This document shows positions 46,380 through 55,589 of a DNA stretch of 64,000 nucleotides, piece by piece; position 1 is the stretch's first letter, and each line of letters opens with the position of its first letter. The notes beneath the pieces were generated by a model, which worked only from the letters and a program-made list of their open reading frames with translations, ran no database searches and was not told the DNA's origin. The translations under genes and the position numbers were made by a program. The stretch is from Actinomycetota bacterium. GTDB lineage: Bacteria; Actinomycetota; Actinomycetes; S36-B12. Location of the stretch: contig JAUSNB010000035.1 in assembly GCA_030645615.1 (NCBI GenBank), positions 1-64,000 on the forward strand, written 5' to 3'.

Positions 46380-48026
46380 TCAGAGGTCCGCGGCCAGGCA
46401 GGTGACCGAGGCGCCGAGGTCGTGGTCGGGCGTGACCTTCCACTCCAGTCCGGTGCGCTCCAGCACGTGCAGCATCGCCCGGTTCTCGGCCAGCACGTAT
46501 GCCACCAGGCGGCTGAACCCGAGCCGGCCCGCCACGCCGATGAGGTGCGCGGTCAGCAACTGGCCGACGCCTCGGCCGTGCCAGGCATCGTCGACGATCA
46601 GCGCGATCTCGCCGGTGTCGGCATCGTGCGGACCGATGGGGAAGACATTGCCCAGGGCGATCACCTCGCCGGAACTGCCCGTGACGACCAGCGTGCCTCC
46701 CCGGTGCCCGCCAGAGATCCGGCGCAGGTTGTCCTCGCGCCACTGGTTCATGGGCGTGAAGTACCTCTGGTAGCGCGACTCGGGGGACGCCCGCTCGTGC
46801 ATCGCCTCGACCGCCTCGGCATCCTGCGGACGGGCCAGCCGGACCGCCACCACCTCCCCTCCGGGAAGTGCCTCACGCCAGCCGAAGCCGCCTTCGTCTC
46901 CGCGCGCCTCCGACAGGGCGGACACCAGTTCCAGAAGGGCGGAAGCACGGTTCTGCTCGGTTCGGGTGAACGGGGCGCCGAAGCGCCGCAGCACGACGTG
47001 CCGCTCCAGGGTCCACTGCAGCCGCAGCACGAAGGCCGACGCGTCCGGGCCCTCGGATGCGTCGATGACCTCCCAGGAGTTCGCCAGGACGAGGTTCGCC
47101 GCGGCTTCGGGGGCAGCATCCGGATCGGACACCAGTGCAGCGCTGAGCTGCAGGACCCGGGTGGCGACGTCGGTCGCGTCGTCCGGGCCGCCGCCAGCGA
47201 CGATGACGTCCGTGCCCACCGATGAGAGCCCGTGCGTGATCGTGTCGCGATCGACATCGGGCGGCGCGCTGAGGAACAGGTCGACCAGCTGGGCACCCTC
47301 CAAAGCGGGCGCCGTGAAGATGCTGACCACCCTGACCCGGAGCACGGACAGCACGCGGAGCAGCCGCGCCATCGCGCTCGGCACGTCGGCGATCGTGAGC
47401 CGGGCCCGCCAGGCAGTCGTCGCCCTGTCATGGTCACCCGCATCCTCGGCTGCCAGTGCCTCGAGCAGCCGGGCCGACAGCGCGGTCCACGAGCGTGCGT
47501 CACTCCAGCGCGGGGCCAGCGGGGACAGCAACGACAGGCCCAGGCCCACGGCGATGAGGTGCAGCGCTGCGGCGTCGTTGTCGAACGGCTCCGCCGGCTG
47601 CGATCCGCGCAACTGGTCGACCACCGCGAGGGCGGCATCCCAGCGCTCGTTCAGCCGAACCGACACGACTTCGCGCATCGCCGGGTCGTACCGTGCGGCA
47701 ACGATGCCCTGGAGCTCCAGCGGGTCCCATGCTGCCGCGGGGTCACCCAGGACCTCCCGGGCGGCCTGGAGCAGCGCTTGGAGCGCCGGCTGCGCGGGGT
47801 CGATGGCCTGGGCGCGGACATGCTCCGCGATGGGCGGGAACGGCAGCCGCTCCACGGCCAGCCGAAGGAAGTCGACTCGGTGCCGGCCCACCTGGGTGAC
47901 CGTGCGCAACGGAAGATCAGCCTCGCGCGCGATGTCGCGCCGGCCCGCGTTGACGATGCCTCGCTCGGAGTAGACCGCGGCCGCTGCCTCGATCACCCGC
48001 TCGCGCTTCTCAGGGTCGAGGGCCAT
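46380..48026 (-). CDS. TetR-type regulator fused to a GNAT acetyltransferase
   Basis: A 548-residue two-part protein. Residues about 5-55 are a TetR helix-turn-helix (RERVIEAAAAVYSERGIVNAGRRDIAREADLPLRTV), followed by a long helical region with no clear family. Residues about 375-548 are a GNAT domain: VRLARPQDAEAVEAMHERASPESRYQRYF, LIVDDAWHGRGVGQLLTAHLIGVA (acetyl-CoA loop, here GRGVGQ) and VLAENRAMLHVLERTGL. The GNAT part resembles those fused to acyl-CoA synthetases and Pat-type lysine acetyltransferases. The ATG at 48026 follows a TAGCGT box by 6 nt (leaderless); GTG at 48032 is the alternative. Targets unknown. Confidence 0.75.
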   Translation of the reverse strand: MALDPEKRERVIEAAAAVYSERGIVNAGRRDIAREADLPLRTVTQVGRHRVDFLRLAVERLPFPPIAEHVRAQAIDPAQPALQALLQAAREVLGDPAAAWDPLELQGIVAARYDPAMREVVSVRLNERWDAALAVVDQLRGSQPAEPFDNDAAALHLIAVGLGLSLLSPLAPRWSDARSWTALSARLLEALAAEDAGDHDRATTAWRARLTIADVPSAMARLLRVLSVLRVRVVSIFTAPALEGAQLVDLFLSAPPDVDRDTITHGLSSVGTDVIVAGGGPDDATDVATRVLQLSAALVSDPDAAPEAAANLVLANSWEVIDASEGPDASAFVLRLQWTLERHVVLRRFGAPFTRTEQNRASALLELVSALSEARGDEGGFGWREALPGGEVVAVRLARPQDAEAVEAMHERASPESRYQRYFTPMNQWREDNLRRISGGHRGGTLVVTGSSGEVIALGNVFPIGPHDADTGEIALIVDDAWHGRGVGQLLTAHLIGVAGRLGFSRLVAYVLAENRAMLHVLERTGLEWKVTPDHDLGASVTCLAADL

Positions 48027-48032
48027 GGCCAC

Positions 48033-48038
48033 ACGCTA
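48033..48038 (-). promoter_or_regulatory. -10 box TAGCGT for the TetR-GNAT gene
   Basis: TAGCGT ends 6 nt before the ATG at 48026, a leaderless-type arrangement; it favours the ATG over the GTG at 48032. Confidence 0.5.
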
Positions 48039-48051
48039 GCCGCACGTCGGG

Positions 48052-49800
48052 CTAGGCCGAGCCGAGTGCCTCGCTTACGGCGCGCTGCACATTGACCAGC
48101 ACGGCCGCCTCGTGCTCACGCGAGCAGGTCTGCGCGACCACGACCCGGACGCCGCCCGTGCCGACTGCATCGTCGATGGCCTCAGCAAGTGCTGATGCAG
48201 ACGTGACCAGTGTGGCCGGGATGCCCATGGACCCGCACAGGGCAGGGATGTCGATGCCGAGTGGCACCCCGAACACCCGCTCGAAGTGCTCCGTATGACG
48301 TTCGGCGCCCTGCTCGAGGGACGAGAAGATCCCTCCCCCGTCGTTGTCCGCCACCACGATGACCAGGTCCGGCCGCTCCTCTTCAGCAGGGGCCAGCAAG
48401 CCGTTGCTGTCGTACAGGAAGGTGTGGTCGCCGACCAGGGCCATGGCACCTGCCCCGCCGTTGCGCTGGAGTGCGGCGGCGGCACCCCACGCGGTCGACA
48501 CGCACCCGTCGATGCCTGACGTGCCGCGATTGCCCAGGATCACGGCGTCCTGCACGGTATTGGCCGCGAACGAGCCGACATGCCGTACCGGCCACGAGGC
48601 CCCGATGAACAGCAGGCCTCCATCAGGGACCGCCGATGCGGTGACGCGGGCGACATGCATCCCAGTGAGGACGCCGTCCGACGAGAACAACGCCGTCTCG
48701 ACGGCAGCCGCGGCCAGGACGTCGGCGCGCTGCCACGAAGCCAGCCATCCTTCGTCGACCTCGCCCTCGGTCGGCGGGAGCGGCACCGTCGCGACGACCA
48801 CGTCGGCGGTCCGGGTCGGGTCACTCCATTCCGGGCGGGCATCGACAGCGACATGCAGCCCGGCCCGGGCGACGAGGGCCAGCACCGAGCGGTTGAGCCC
48901 CACCCGGCCGACCGTGATGACGATCTCGGGCACATGCGCGTCCGCAAAGGCGGCGTCCGCCAGCAGCAACGGGCCGTGCGAGAGCGCCGTGCTGCAGCCG
49001 GCGCCGTTGCCGCTGGGCTCGGCGATGACCGGCCAGCCGAGGGTGTCGGCCAGCTCGTCGACGAGCTCCACGGCCTCCTGGTCATCGTGATCACCGATGA
49101 CCACGAGGCCCCGCGTGGGCACCTCCTCGTCGTCGAGCAGATCAGCCAGGACGTCGTCAAGCGGGGTGCTCATGCCGGCGACGAGCCGTGCATCGGCCGT
49201 CCAGGGCCGTCCGTCGGGGCGACCGTCGAGTTCCTCGACCCAGCCTTGGTCTTCGCCCGGCACCAGCGGCTCGGCGAAGGCGGCATTGACGTGCACCGGG
49301 CCGGGCCGGATCGCGTCCGTCGCAGCCGCCACCACACGGGCGACGGTCGACCGCCAGTACCGGACCTGCCCCGGCTGGTCCGTGGCGGCAGCCATGTCGA
49401 CTGCCAGCCGGACGTCGCCGCCGAACACGGTTGGCTGGCGGATGGCCTGGTTGGCGCCCACGCCACGCAACTGCGGTGGCCGGTCCGCGGTCAGGGCGAT
49501 CAGTGGGATTCCGCACTGGTCGGCCTCGACGATTGCCGGGTGCAGGTTGACGGCAGCGGTGCCTGATGTCGTGACCACCACGGCCGGGATCCCCGTGACC
49601 TTCGCCAGGCCAACCGCCAGGTAGCCCGCGGTGCGCTCGTCCAGGCGCACGTGCAGGGTCAGCTCGCCTCGCTTCTCCGCCTCGGCGATCGCCAGTGCCA
49701 GCGGGGTGGAGCGGGAGCCAGGGCACACCACCGCATCGGTCACGCCGCAGCGGATCAGCTCGTCGACCATGACGATGGCCTGGGCGGTCGAGGCGTTCAC
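48052..49800 (-). CDS. menD: 2-succinyl-5-enolpyruvyl-6-hydroxy-3-cyclohexene-1-carboxylate synthase
   Basis: Thiamine diphosphate enzyme that joins isochorismate and 2-oxoglutarate. The 582-residue length is normal. The ThDP-Glu region is VVCPGSRSTPLALA..., with HVRLDERTAGYLAVGLAK, and the cofactor motif is GDHTFLYDSNGLL ... VVADNDGGGIFS. The GTG at 49800 has AAAGGGTGAG upstream. It follows menC by 12 nt. Confidence 0.95.
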   Translation of the reverse strand: MNASTAQAIVMVDELIRCGVTDAVVCPGSRSTPLALAIAEAEKRGELTLHVRLDERTAGYLAVGLAKVTGIPAVVVTTSGTAAVNLHPAIVEADQCGIPLIALTADRPPQLRGVGANQAIRQPTVFGGDVRLAVDMAAATDQPGQVRYWRSTVARVVAAATDAIRPGPVHVNAAFAEPLVPGEDQGWVEELDGRPDGRPWTADARLVAGMSTPLDDVLADLLDDEEVPTRGLVVIGDHDDQEAVELVDELADTLGWPVIAEPSGNGAGCSTALSHGPLLLADAAFADAHVPEIVITVGRVGLNRSVLALVARAGLHVAVDARPEWSDPTRTADVVVATVPLPPTEGEVDEGWLASWQRADVLAAAAVETALFSSDGVLTGMHVARVTASAVPDGGLLFIGASWPVRHVGSFAANTVQDAVILGNRGTSGIDGCVSTAWGAAAALQRNGGAGAMALVGDHTFLYDSNGLLAPAEEERPDLVIVVADNDGGGIFSSLEQGAERHTEHFERVFGVPLGIDIPALCGSMGIPATLVTSASALAEAIDDAVGTGGVRVVVAQTCSREHEAAVLVNVQRAVSEALGSA

Positions 49801-49812
49801 GCGCTCACCCTT

Positions 49813-50841
49813 TCATGCCTCGACAAGGTGCCCCATCCGCTCACGCGACCCCGCCTGCCAGGCCGCGGCCAGCCGGACCCGCCACCACGCGGCCCGCTCG
49901 TCGGTGAGCCGGTCGCGCGCCGCGAGCAGGGCCGGGAGGTCCGGGGCGGTGCGCCCCGCCGCCAGCGTGCCGCCCTCCGCCAGCCGCGGAGCGTCGACGA
50001 CATCGGCGGCGAGCAGTGCGCCGGTCCCCAGTCCGCAGGCGAAGGGCAGGTCGTCGAGCGCGGCCGCCAGGGCGATCCCGGCGTCAAGGCCCACCGAGGA
50101 ATCAAGCGAGCCGCTGACCGCCACCGGAACGTCCAGCGCGTCGGCCAGCCGAAGGCAGGCCGCCACCCCGCCAAGGGGGGCCGCCTTGAGGATGGCCAGG
50201 TCGGCGACATCCCGCAGGCGAACAGTCCCGGGATCCTCCGCGTGGCGGACCAGTTCGTCGACCGCGATGAGCACGTCCACCCGGCGGCGCAACCGCGCGG
50301 TCTCCTCGGCCGTTCGGCAGGGCTGCTCGACGTACTCCAGCCCGTAGGACTGCAGCCGGCGCAGCGCAGTTGCCGCCGCATCCTCGCTCCAGGCGCCGTT
50401 GGCATCGACCCGGATCGCGCCCCGCCCCCGGCCGAGGAGGGTGTCGAGGACGTCGCGAACCGTGGCGACGCGGGCCTCGTCCGCGGCCAGGTCCGCATCG
50501 CCGACCTTGACCTTGACGACACGGCACCCGGTGCCCGAAACCGCGGCCCGGGTGAGCACCGCAGCATCGTCCGCGCCGACGGCCGGGATTATCGCGTTGA
50601 CCTCGACCCGGTCGCGCGCGGGCTGGGGCCACTGGCCGAACGCCGCCTCGATGGCACAGTCCAGCCAGCGCGCCGCGGCGGCGTTGGAGTAGTCGTCGAA
50701 CGGGGCGAACTCCCCCCACCCGGACGGGCCGGAGATGAGCACGCCCTCGCGGACGTCGATGCCGCGGAACCGCCGGCGCAGCGGCAGCGAGAAGGGGACG
50801 GCCGCGGCCAGCAGGGCGCGCAGCCGGGGGTCGTCCGGCAC
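49813..50841 (-). CDS. menC: o-Succinylbenzoate synthase
   Basis: Enolase-superfamily dehydratase forming o-succinylbenzoate from SHCHC. The GTG at 50841 gives 342 residues. Active-site landmarks: Lys in VVKVKVGD, metal ligands in RVDANGAWS, EQPC and AVDELV, and the second Lys in ILKAAPLGG, then SGSLDSSVGL. It starts 8 nt after menB; no Shine-Dalgarno sequence is evident. Confidence 0.92.
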   Translation of the reverse strand: MPDDPRLRALLAAAVPFSLPLRRRFRGIDVREGVLISGPSGWGEFAPFDDYSNAAAARWLDCAIEAAFGQWPQPARDRVEVNAIIPAVGADDAAVLTRAAVSGTGCRVVKVKVGDADLAADEARVATVRDVLDTLLGRGRGAIRVDANGAWSEDAAATALRRLQSYGLEYVEQPCRTAEETARLRRRVDVLIAVDELVRHAEDPGTVRLRDVADLAILKAAPLGGVAACLRLADALDVPVAVSGSLDSSVGLDAGIALAAALDDLPFACGLGTGALLAADVVDAPRLAEGGTLAAGRTAPDLPALLAARDRLTDERAAWWRVRLAAAWQAGSRERMGHLVEA

Positions 50842-50849
50842 GGCGGAGG

Positions 50850-51782
50850 TCAGGGTCGCTTGGGGAACTGGGCGAAGTCCGGCGTCCGGTGCTCCTTGTA
50901 GGCGTCCCGGCCTTCCTGGGCCTCCTGGGTCATGTAGAACAGCATCGTGGCGTCGCCGGCCAGTTGCTGGATCCCGGCGAGGCCGTCGTCGGCCGCGTTG
51001 TGCGAGGCCTTCAGCATGCGCAGGGCGAGCGGCGACATGGCCAGCATCTCCATGGCCCAGGCGACGGTCTCGCGCTCGAGGTCCTCGATGGGCACGACGG
51101 AGTTGACCAGCCCCCAGTCGTACGCCTGGGCCGCCCCGTACTGGCGGCAGGTGTACCAGACCTCGCGGGAGCGCTTCTGCCCGATGGTGCGAGCGAGGAG
51201 GCCGGAGCCGTACCCGCCATCGAAGGAACCCACGCGTGGGCCGGTCTGGCCGAAGCGCGCGTTGTCGGCGGCGATCGTGAGATCGCACACGACGTGGAGC
51301 ACGTGCCCCCCGCCGATCGCGTAGCCCGCGACCATGGCGATCACGGGCTTGGGGGTGCGGCGGATCTGGATCTGCAGGTCCAGCACGTTCAGGCGGCCGA
51401 TCCCCTTCTGGGCGACCGCATCATCACCGATGTACCCGTCGTCCCCCCGGATGACCTGGTCACCGCCGGAGCAGAAGGCCCAGTCGCCCTGCCCGGTGAG
51501 GACGATGACGCCGATCGCGTCGTCGTCGCGCGCCCGGTTGAAGGCCTCCTGCAACTCGAACAGCGTCTGCGGCCGGAAGGCGTTGCGCTTGGCCGGACGG
51601 TCGATCGTGATCTTCGCGATGCCGACCGAGTCCCCGGTGGACACCTCGTACCGGATGTCGCCCCACTCCCCCACCGCGCGCCATTCGCAGGCCGGGGCGA
51701 TGGACGAATGCGCCGGGTCGGCAAGGGCCGGCGAGCCCTCGGGAACGACCGGCGGGAGCGGGTAGCGGGTACGCGTGTCCAT
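50850..51782 (-). CDS. menB: 1,4-dihydroxy-2-naphthoyl-CoA synthase
   Basis: Crotonase-fold ring closure of o-succinylbenzoyl-CoA, 310 residues. [57 protein letters not shown] and the C-terminal [14 protein letters not shown] are characteristic. The N-terminus carries about 35 residues before the crotonase core, common in actinobacteria. The ATG follows a TAGGTT box by 7 nt and is divergent from menE. Confidence 0.95.
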   Translation of the reverse strand: MDTRTRYPLPPVVPEGSPALADPAHSSIAPACEWRAVGEWGDIRYEVSTGDSVGIAKITIDRPAKRNAFRPQTLFELQEAFNRARDDDAIGVIVLTGQGDWAFCSGGDQVIRGDDGYIGDDAVAQKGIGRLNVLDLQIQIRRTPKPVIAMVAGYAIGGGHVLHVVCDLTIAADNARFGQTGPRVGSFDGGYGSGLLARTIGQKRSREVWYTCRQYGAAQAYDWGLVNSVVPIEDLERETVAWAMEMLAMSPLALRMLKASHNAADDGLAGIQQLAGDATMLFYMTQEAQEGRDAYKEHRTPDFAQFPKRP

Positions 51783-51789
51783 GCGCGAA

Positions 51790-51807
51790 AACCTACCGCC
51801 CTACGCT
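51790..51807. promoter_or_regulatory. Back-to-back -10 boxes for menB and menE
   Basis: Only 32 nt separate the divergent start codons. The menB box TAGGTT (51790-51795, minus) and the menE box TACGCT (51802-51807, plus) each end exactly 7 nt before their ATG. Neither gene has a Shine-Dalgarno sequence, so both mRNAs should be leaderless, and the two promoters must overlap. Confidence 0.65.
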
Positions 51808-51814
51808 CGGGCCG

Positions 51815-53065
51815 ATGCCCACTCGCCCTCTGCTCTCCCGGCTCCCGGTGCCCCCCGGCATTGCGGGGGTGGATGCCGTGCTGCCCGCGCTTGCCGCCGC
51901 CCTGGCCGGCTCGGGACCACCCGTGGCGCCGGTGCCCATGGCCTCCGCGGCGGTGTCGACCTCGTACGTGGCTGCCGTCCTGGCCGCGGTACGGCCGGAC
52001 GACCGCTCGGCTCCGCTCGAGCGTGACGACGTCGCCGTCGTCCTCTCGACATCGGGGTCGACCGGCGATCCCCGCGGCGTGCTGCTGCCGGCGCGGGCGC
52101 TCACCGCGATGTGCGCGGCCGCCAACGCCATGCCTGACGGCGGACCGGGCACGCCGCTGTGGATCGTGGCACTGCCGGTCACCTCGATGGGAGGACTCAA
52201 CGTCCTCGTACGGGCCCTGGCGTCCGGCGTCGCCCCGGTGGCGCTGCCGAGCCTCGGCGGCGCCGAGCCCTTCACGCCCGGGGCGTTCGCTGCCGCGGTC
52301 GGCGTCGCGCGCAGTCGCTCGTCCGACGTGCGGGTGTCGCTCGTGCCCGCGCAGGTGGCCCGCCTGCTCGCCGACGACGACGGGGTGGCGGGCCTGCGCG
52401 GGTGCACTCGCATCCTGGTCGGCGGAGGGCCGCTGCGCCCGTCGCTGCGGTCGATAGCGGCAGGACTGGGCATCGACCTGACCGCCACCTACGGGTCGAC
52501 CGAGACCGCGGGCGGCTGCGTCTTCGACGGCACTCCGCTGCCGGGTGTCACGGTCGGCGTGGAGGGCGAGCGGGAGCCCGGCCGCCTGGTGATCGAGGGC
52601 CCCTGCCTTGCCCTCGGCTACCGGGGAGCGCCCGAGCTCACCGCGCAGTGCTTCGTCGACGGCCGGTTCCGCACGAGCGACCTCGGCACCGTGTCCCAAG
52701 ACGGCACCGTCGCCGTCCTGGGCCGGATCGACGATGTCGTCGTGGTCAAGGGCGTGAACGTCTCTCCCGCGGCCGTCGAGCGGGTGATCGAGGACCTCCC
52801 CGATGTCGCTGCGGCCGCCGTCGTGGCCCCGGTGATCGGCGGCGAGCCATCGCTGCACGCCTTCATCGAGGCGCGCGATGCGGCAGAGGGCCTGGCCGGC
52901 CTGGTCGAGGCGGCGGTCGAGGACCGGCTGGGCCGGGCGGCCCGCCCCGCACGGGTCTGGCCGATCGACCGGCTGCCCTACCTGCCGAATGGCAAGGTGG
53001 ACCGAAAGCGACTCGAGGCGTGGGCGACCGGACCCGGCCGGGCAGGGGCAGGGGCAGGGGAATAG
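51815..53065 (+). CDS. menE: o-Succinylbenzoate--CoA ligase
   Basis: Acyl-CoA synthetase of the ANL family, 416 residues. The P-loop is STSGSTGDPRGVLL, then TATYGSTETAGG, the hinge RTSDLG ... VLGRIDDVVVVKGVNVSP and the adenylation lysine in PYLPNGKVDRKRL. It activates o-succinylbenzoate for MenB. Short for an ANL enzyme but normal for actinobacterial MenE. Its stop overlaps the menA start (TAGTG). Confidence 0.92.
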   Translation: MPTRPLLSRLPVPPGIAGVDAVLPALAAALAGSGPPVAPVPMASAAVSTSYVAAVLAAVRPDDRSAPLERDDVAVVLSTSGSTGDPRGVLLPARALTAMCAAANAMPDGGPGTPLWIVALPVTSMGGLNVLVRALASGVAPVALPSLGGAEPFTPGAFAAAVGVARSRSSDVRVSLVPAQVARLLADDDGVAGLRGCTRILVGGGPLRPSLRSIAAGLGIDLTATYGSTETAGGCVFDGTPLPGVTVGVEGEREPGRLVIEGPCLALGYRGAPELTAQCFVDGRFRTSDLGTVSQDGTVAVLGRIDDVVVVKGVNVSPAAVERVIEDLPDVAAAAVVAPVIGGEPSLHAFIEARDAAEGLAGLVEAAVEDRLGRAARPARVWPIDRLPYLPNGKVDRKRLEAWATGPGRAGAGAGE

Positions 53066-53940
53066 TGGCGACCGCAGCGCAGTGGCTCGAGGGAGCCCGA
53101 CCGCGCACCCTGCCTGCCGCCCTGGCTCCGGTGGCTGTCGGCACGGGGCTTGCCGCGTATGCCGCGTCGGCGATCCCGGTCCGCGCCGCGCTCGCCCTCG
53201 TCGTCGCCGTCGCCCTGCAGGTCGGGGTCAATTACGCGAACGACTACAGCGACGGAATCAAGGGCACCGACGCGGTGCGCGTGGGACCCATCCGCCTGGT
53301 CGGCCAGGGCCTTGCGGCCCCCACGCGCGTGCGTGCCGCGGCGTTCGCGTCCTTCGGCGTCGCTGCTGTGGCCGGACTGGCGCTGGTGCTCCTGACCGCG
53401 GCGTGGTGGCTGCTGCTCGTCGGCCTCGCGTCCATCGCCGCCGCCTGGCTCTACACCGGTGGGCCACGACCCTACGGCTATGCGGGCCTGGGCGAGGTGT
53501 TCGTGCTCGCCTTCTTCGGGATCGTGCCGGTGGCGGGCACCGCCTACGTCCAGGTCCTTGCCGTGCACGCGGTCGACGTCGTGGCGGGTCTCGCCGTCGG
53601 GCTGCTGGCGTGCGCCATCCTCGTCGCGAACAACCTCAGGGACATCCCGGGTGATGCCGCTGTGGGCAAGCGCACGCTCGCCGTCCGCCTCGGCGAGAGC
53701 AGAACGCGACTGCTGTACGTCGGCACGCTGGCCTGCGCGGGCCTCGCCACGATCGGCGTGGGGCTGATGTCCACGCCGCTGGCGTATGTCGCCCTGCTCG
53801 CCCTGTTGCTCGGTGTTCCGGCCGTCCGCACCGTCATGTCGGGTGCGCGCGGACCTGCCCTCATCGCGGTGCTCAAGCAGACCGGCGTCCTACTGCTGGT
53901 CTACGGACTGTCCCTCGGGATCCTGCTCGCCCTCGGCTGA
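53065..53940 (+). CDS. menA: 1,4-dihydroxy-2-naphthoate polyprenyltransferase
   Basis: Membrane UbiA-family prenyltransferase that attaches the polyprenyl chain to DHNA, 291 residues with about nine helices. The Asp-rich sites are NYANDYSDGIKGTD and NNLRDIPGDAAVGKRTLAVRLG. The GTG at 53065 follows a GGGGCAGGGG run and overlaps menE by one base. Its 3' end overlaps the DUF4229 gene on the other strand by 51 nt. Confidence 0.94.
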   Translation: MATAAQWLEGARPRTLPAALAPVAVGTGLAAYAASAIPVRAALALVVAVALQVGVNYANDYSDGIKGTDAVRVGPIRLVGQGLAAPTRVRAAAFASFGVAAVAGLALVLLTAAWWLLLVGLASIAAAWLYTGGPRPYGYAGLGEVFVLAFFGIVPVAGTAYVQVLAVHAVDVVAGLAVGLLACAILVANNLRDIPGDAAVGKRTLAVRLGESRTRLLYVGTLACAGLATIGVGLMSTPLAYVALLALLLGVPAVRTVMSGARGPALIAVLKQTGVLLLVYGLSLGILLALG

Positions 53941-54216
53941 GTCCTCGGCCGCGGCGGACGCCTCTATCCGTGCGTTGATCCGACCGACGAAGCCGCTGAC
54001 CGCCGCGCCGACGGCGCTGCGCTGACGGTCCAGCAGCACGAGGCTGATGGCACCAGAGATGAGGATCCCCGCTGCAGCGGCCCAGATCCCCTTGACCGGG
54101 GTGAGCAGGACGATCAGGAGCCACGCAGCCAGGAACAGGCCCAGTCGCAGGACCGTGTAGACGATGATCGCGACCGCCTTGCTGCCCCGCGTTGCGTGGG
54201 GTGCCGCATCAACCAC
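53890..54216 (-). CDS. DUF4229 family small membrane protein
   Basis: A 108-residue protein with two hydrophobic helices (VLRLGLFLAAWLLIVLL and IWAAAAGILISGAISLVLL) and the conserved LLDRQRSAVGAAV segment, then an acidic tail. The DUF4229 family is found next to men and cytochrome c genes in many actinobacteria; its role is unknown. The GTG at 54216 follows a TACCGT box by 6 nt. It is antisense to the end of menA. Confidence 0.82.
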   Translation of the reverse strand: MVDAAPHATRGSKAVAIIVYTVLRLGLFLAAWLLIVLLTPVKGIWAAAAGILISGAISLVLLDRQRSAVGAAVSGFVGRINARIEASAAAEDSAEGEQDPEGQSVDQQ

Positions 54217-54222
54217 GCCGCA

Positions 54223-54228
54223 ACGGTA
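54223..54228 (-). promoter_or_regulatory. -10 box TACCGT for the DUF4229 gene
   Basis: TACCGT ends 6 nt before the GTG at 54216; leaderless-type. Confidence 0.5.
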
Positions 54229-54317
54229 CGCCCGGCGGGCCGAGCGCGCCGAGTGCGGGTGGCCGACCTTGGCTTAGGCTAGGGACGCTGGGTGACGCGG
54301 CGAGGAGGTATGACCAC

Positions 54318-54629
54318 GTGCTGAGGGTGCTGGGCGTGCTCGTGCTGGTCGCCCTGTACATCTACTTCGTCATCGACGTCCTGCGGACCCCGTCGGGCGA
54401 GACCAGGAGCCTTCCCAAGTTCGTCTGGCTGCTCCTGGTGGTGCTCATTCCGATCCTGGGCGGCCTGCTGTGGCTGGCCCTGGGCCGGGTCTGGCCGGCA
54501 CCGGGTTCGCGCTTCGGCAGGCGGCGCGGTCCCCTTGCGCCTGACGATGACCCGACCTTCCTCAAGCAGATCGCCGACGATGCGTGGGTCAAGCGCATGC
54601 AGCGCCGGCGCGGGGAGACCCAGGGCTGA
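54318..54629 (+). CDS. Phospholipase D N-terminal-like (PLDc_N) small membrane protein
   Basis: A 103-residue protein: one N-terminal helix (VLGVLVLVALYIYFVIDVL), a loop (RTPSGETRSLPKFVWLLL), a second helix (VVLIPILGGLLWLALGR) and an Arg-rich tail with DDDPTFLKQI. This two-helix module is the PLDc_N domain found alone in many actinobacteria. GAGGAGG at 54302-54308 supports the GTG at 54318; TAGGCT at 54275-54280 is a possible -10. Function unknown. Confidence 0.78.
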   Translation: MLRVLGVLVLVALYIYFVIDVLRTPSGETRSLPKFVWLLLVVLIPILGGLLWLALGRVWPAPGSRFGRRRGPLAPDDDPTFLKQIADDAWVKRMQRRRGETQG

Positions 54630-54638
54630 GCCGCTGCC

Positions 54639-55589
54639 TCACGTGCCTGCGTACGAGTGCAGGCTGGTGACGAAGATGTTCACCCCGAAGTAGTTGATCA
54701 GGAACGACACCCAGCCGATCAGCGCGATCCACGAGGCGCGATCGGTGCGCCACCCCGCGGTCGAGCGGGCGTGCAGGTACGCGGCGTAGATCACCCAGGT
54801 GATGAAGGCCCACGTCTCCTTGGGATCCCAGCCCCAGTAGCGACCCCAGGCGTTCTCTGCCCAGATCGCCCCGGCGACAACGGCGAAGGTCCACAACGGG
54901 AACGAGAAGGCGACGACTCGGTTGGTCAGCGTGCGCAGCCGCTCGGCATCCGGGACGCGGGCCAGCCATCCGGTGACGTCGCCCCTGCGACGCTCGGCCC
55001 GCGAGCGCAGGAGCGACAGTCCCGCGGTCGCCGCGGCGAAGGTGAAGGCCCCGAAGCAGATGATGGCGGCGGCGACGTGGATCACCAGCCAGTACGACTT
55101 CAGGGCCGGGACCAGTTGGGCCGACTCGGTGTACAGGACGGTGACGGCGAGACCGAGGTTGAGCAGCGTCGGGATGACGACGAACAGGCCCAGCCAGCGC
55201 AGGTCGCGCTTCAGCGAGATGGCCAGGAACACGCCGAGGATCCCGAGGGAGGCGGTGATGGAGAACTCGTACATGTTGCCCCACGGCACCCGGCCCGCCC
55301 ACACGCCGCGGAGCACCACGCCCACGAGCAGCGTGACGAAGGACAGCCAGGTCAGGGACATCCCGATGTTCGCCGCTCGGCGGCCGGGATCGCCGGCATC
55401 GGTCTCCGGCGGGCGGGTCAGCAATGCCGTGCCCCCCACCGACGCGACGCTCTCGACCGGGTGAGCGGCCGTGGCACGCCGGCGTCCCGCGGCGAACGAC
55501 ACCGCGAAGAACACCATGGCGATAGCGAGCGACACCATCGACGCATAGACCGCCGCGTTGCTGGCCTGCGCCAGCTCCATGCTCGTCAC
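54639..55589 (-). CDS. ccsB: Cytochrome c biogenesis protein CcsB (ResC-type)
   Basis: System II haem handling and ligation subunit, 316 residues with about eight helices. The haem-binding WWD-like region is NAWGRYWGWDPKETWAFITW, with flanking His residues in VIHVAAAII and TSLHSYAGT. The GTG at 55589 overlaps the resB stop (GTGA); ATG at 55580 is the alternative. Last gene of the resA-ccdA-resB-ccsB run. Confidence 0.92.
   Translation of the reverse strand: MTSMELAQASNAAVYASMVSLAIAMVFFAVSFAAGRRRATAAHPVESVASVGGTALLTRPPETDAGDPGRRAANIGMSLTWLSFVTLLVGVVLRGVWAGRVPWGNMYEFSITASLGILGVFLAISLKRDLRWLGLFVVIPTLLNLGLAVTVLYTESAQLVPALKSYWLVIHVAAAIICFGAFTFAAATAGLSLLRSRAERRRGDVTGWLARVPDAERLRTLTNRVVAFSFPLWTFAVVAGAIWAENAWGRYWGWDPKETWAFITWVIYAAYLHARSTAGWRTDRASWIALIGWVSFLINYFGVNIFVTSLHSYAGT

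Noticed and set aside
54310-54324. A four-codon leader ORF (ATG ACC ACG TGC TGA) before the PLDc_N gene
   Set aside because: The purine-rich box is too close to its ATG and well placed for the GTG at 54318; probably chance.
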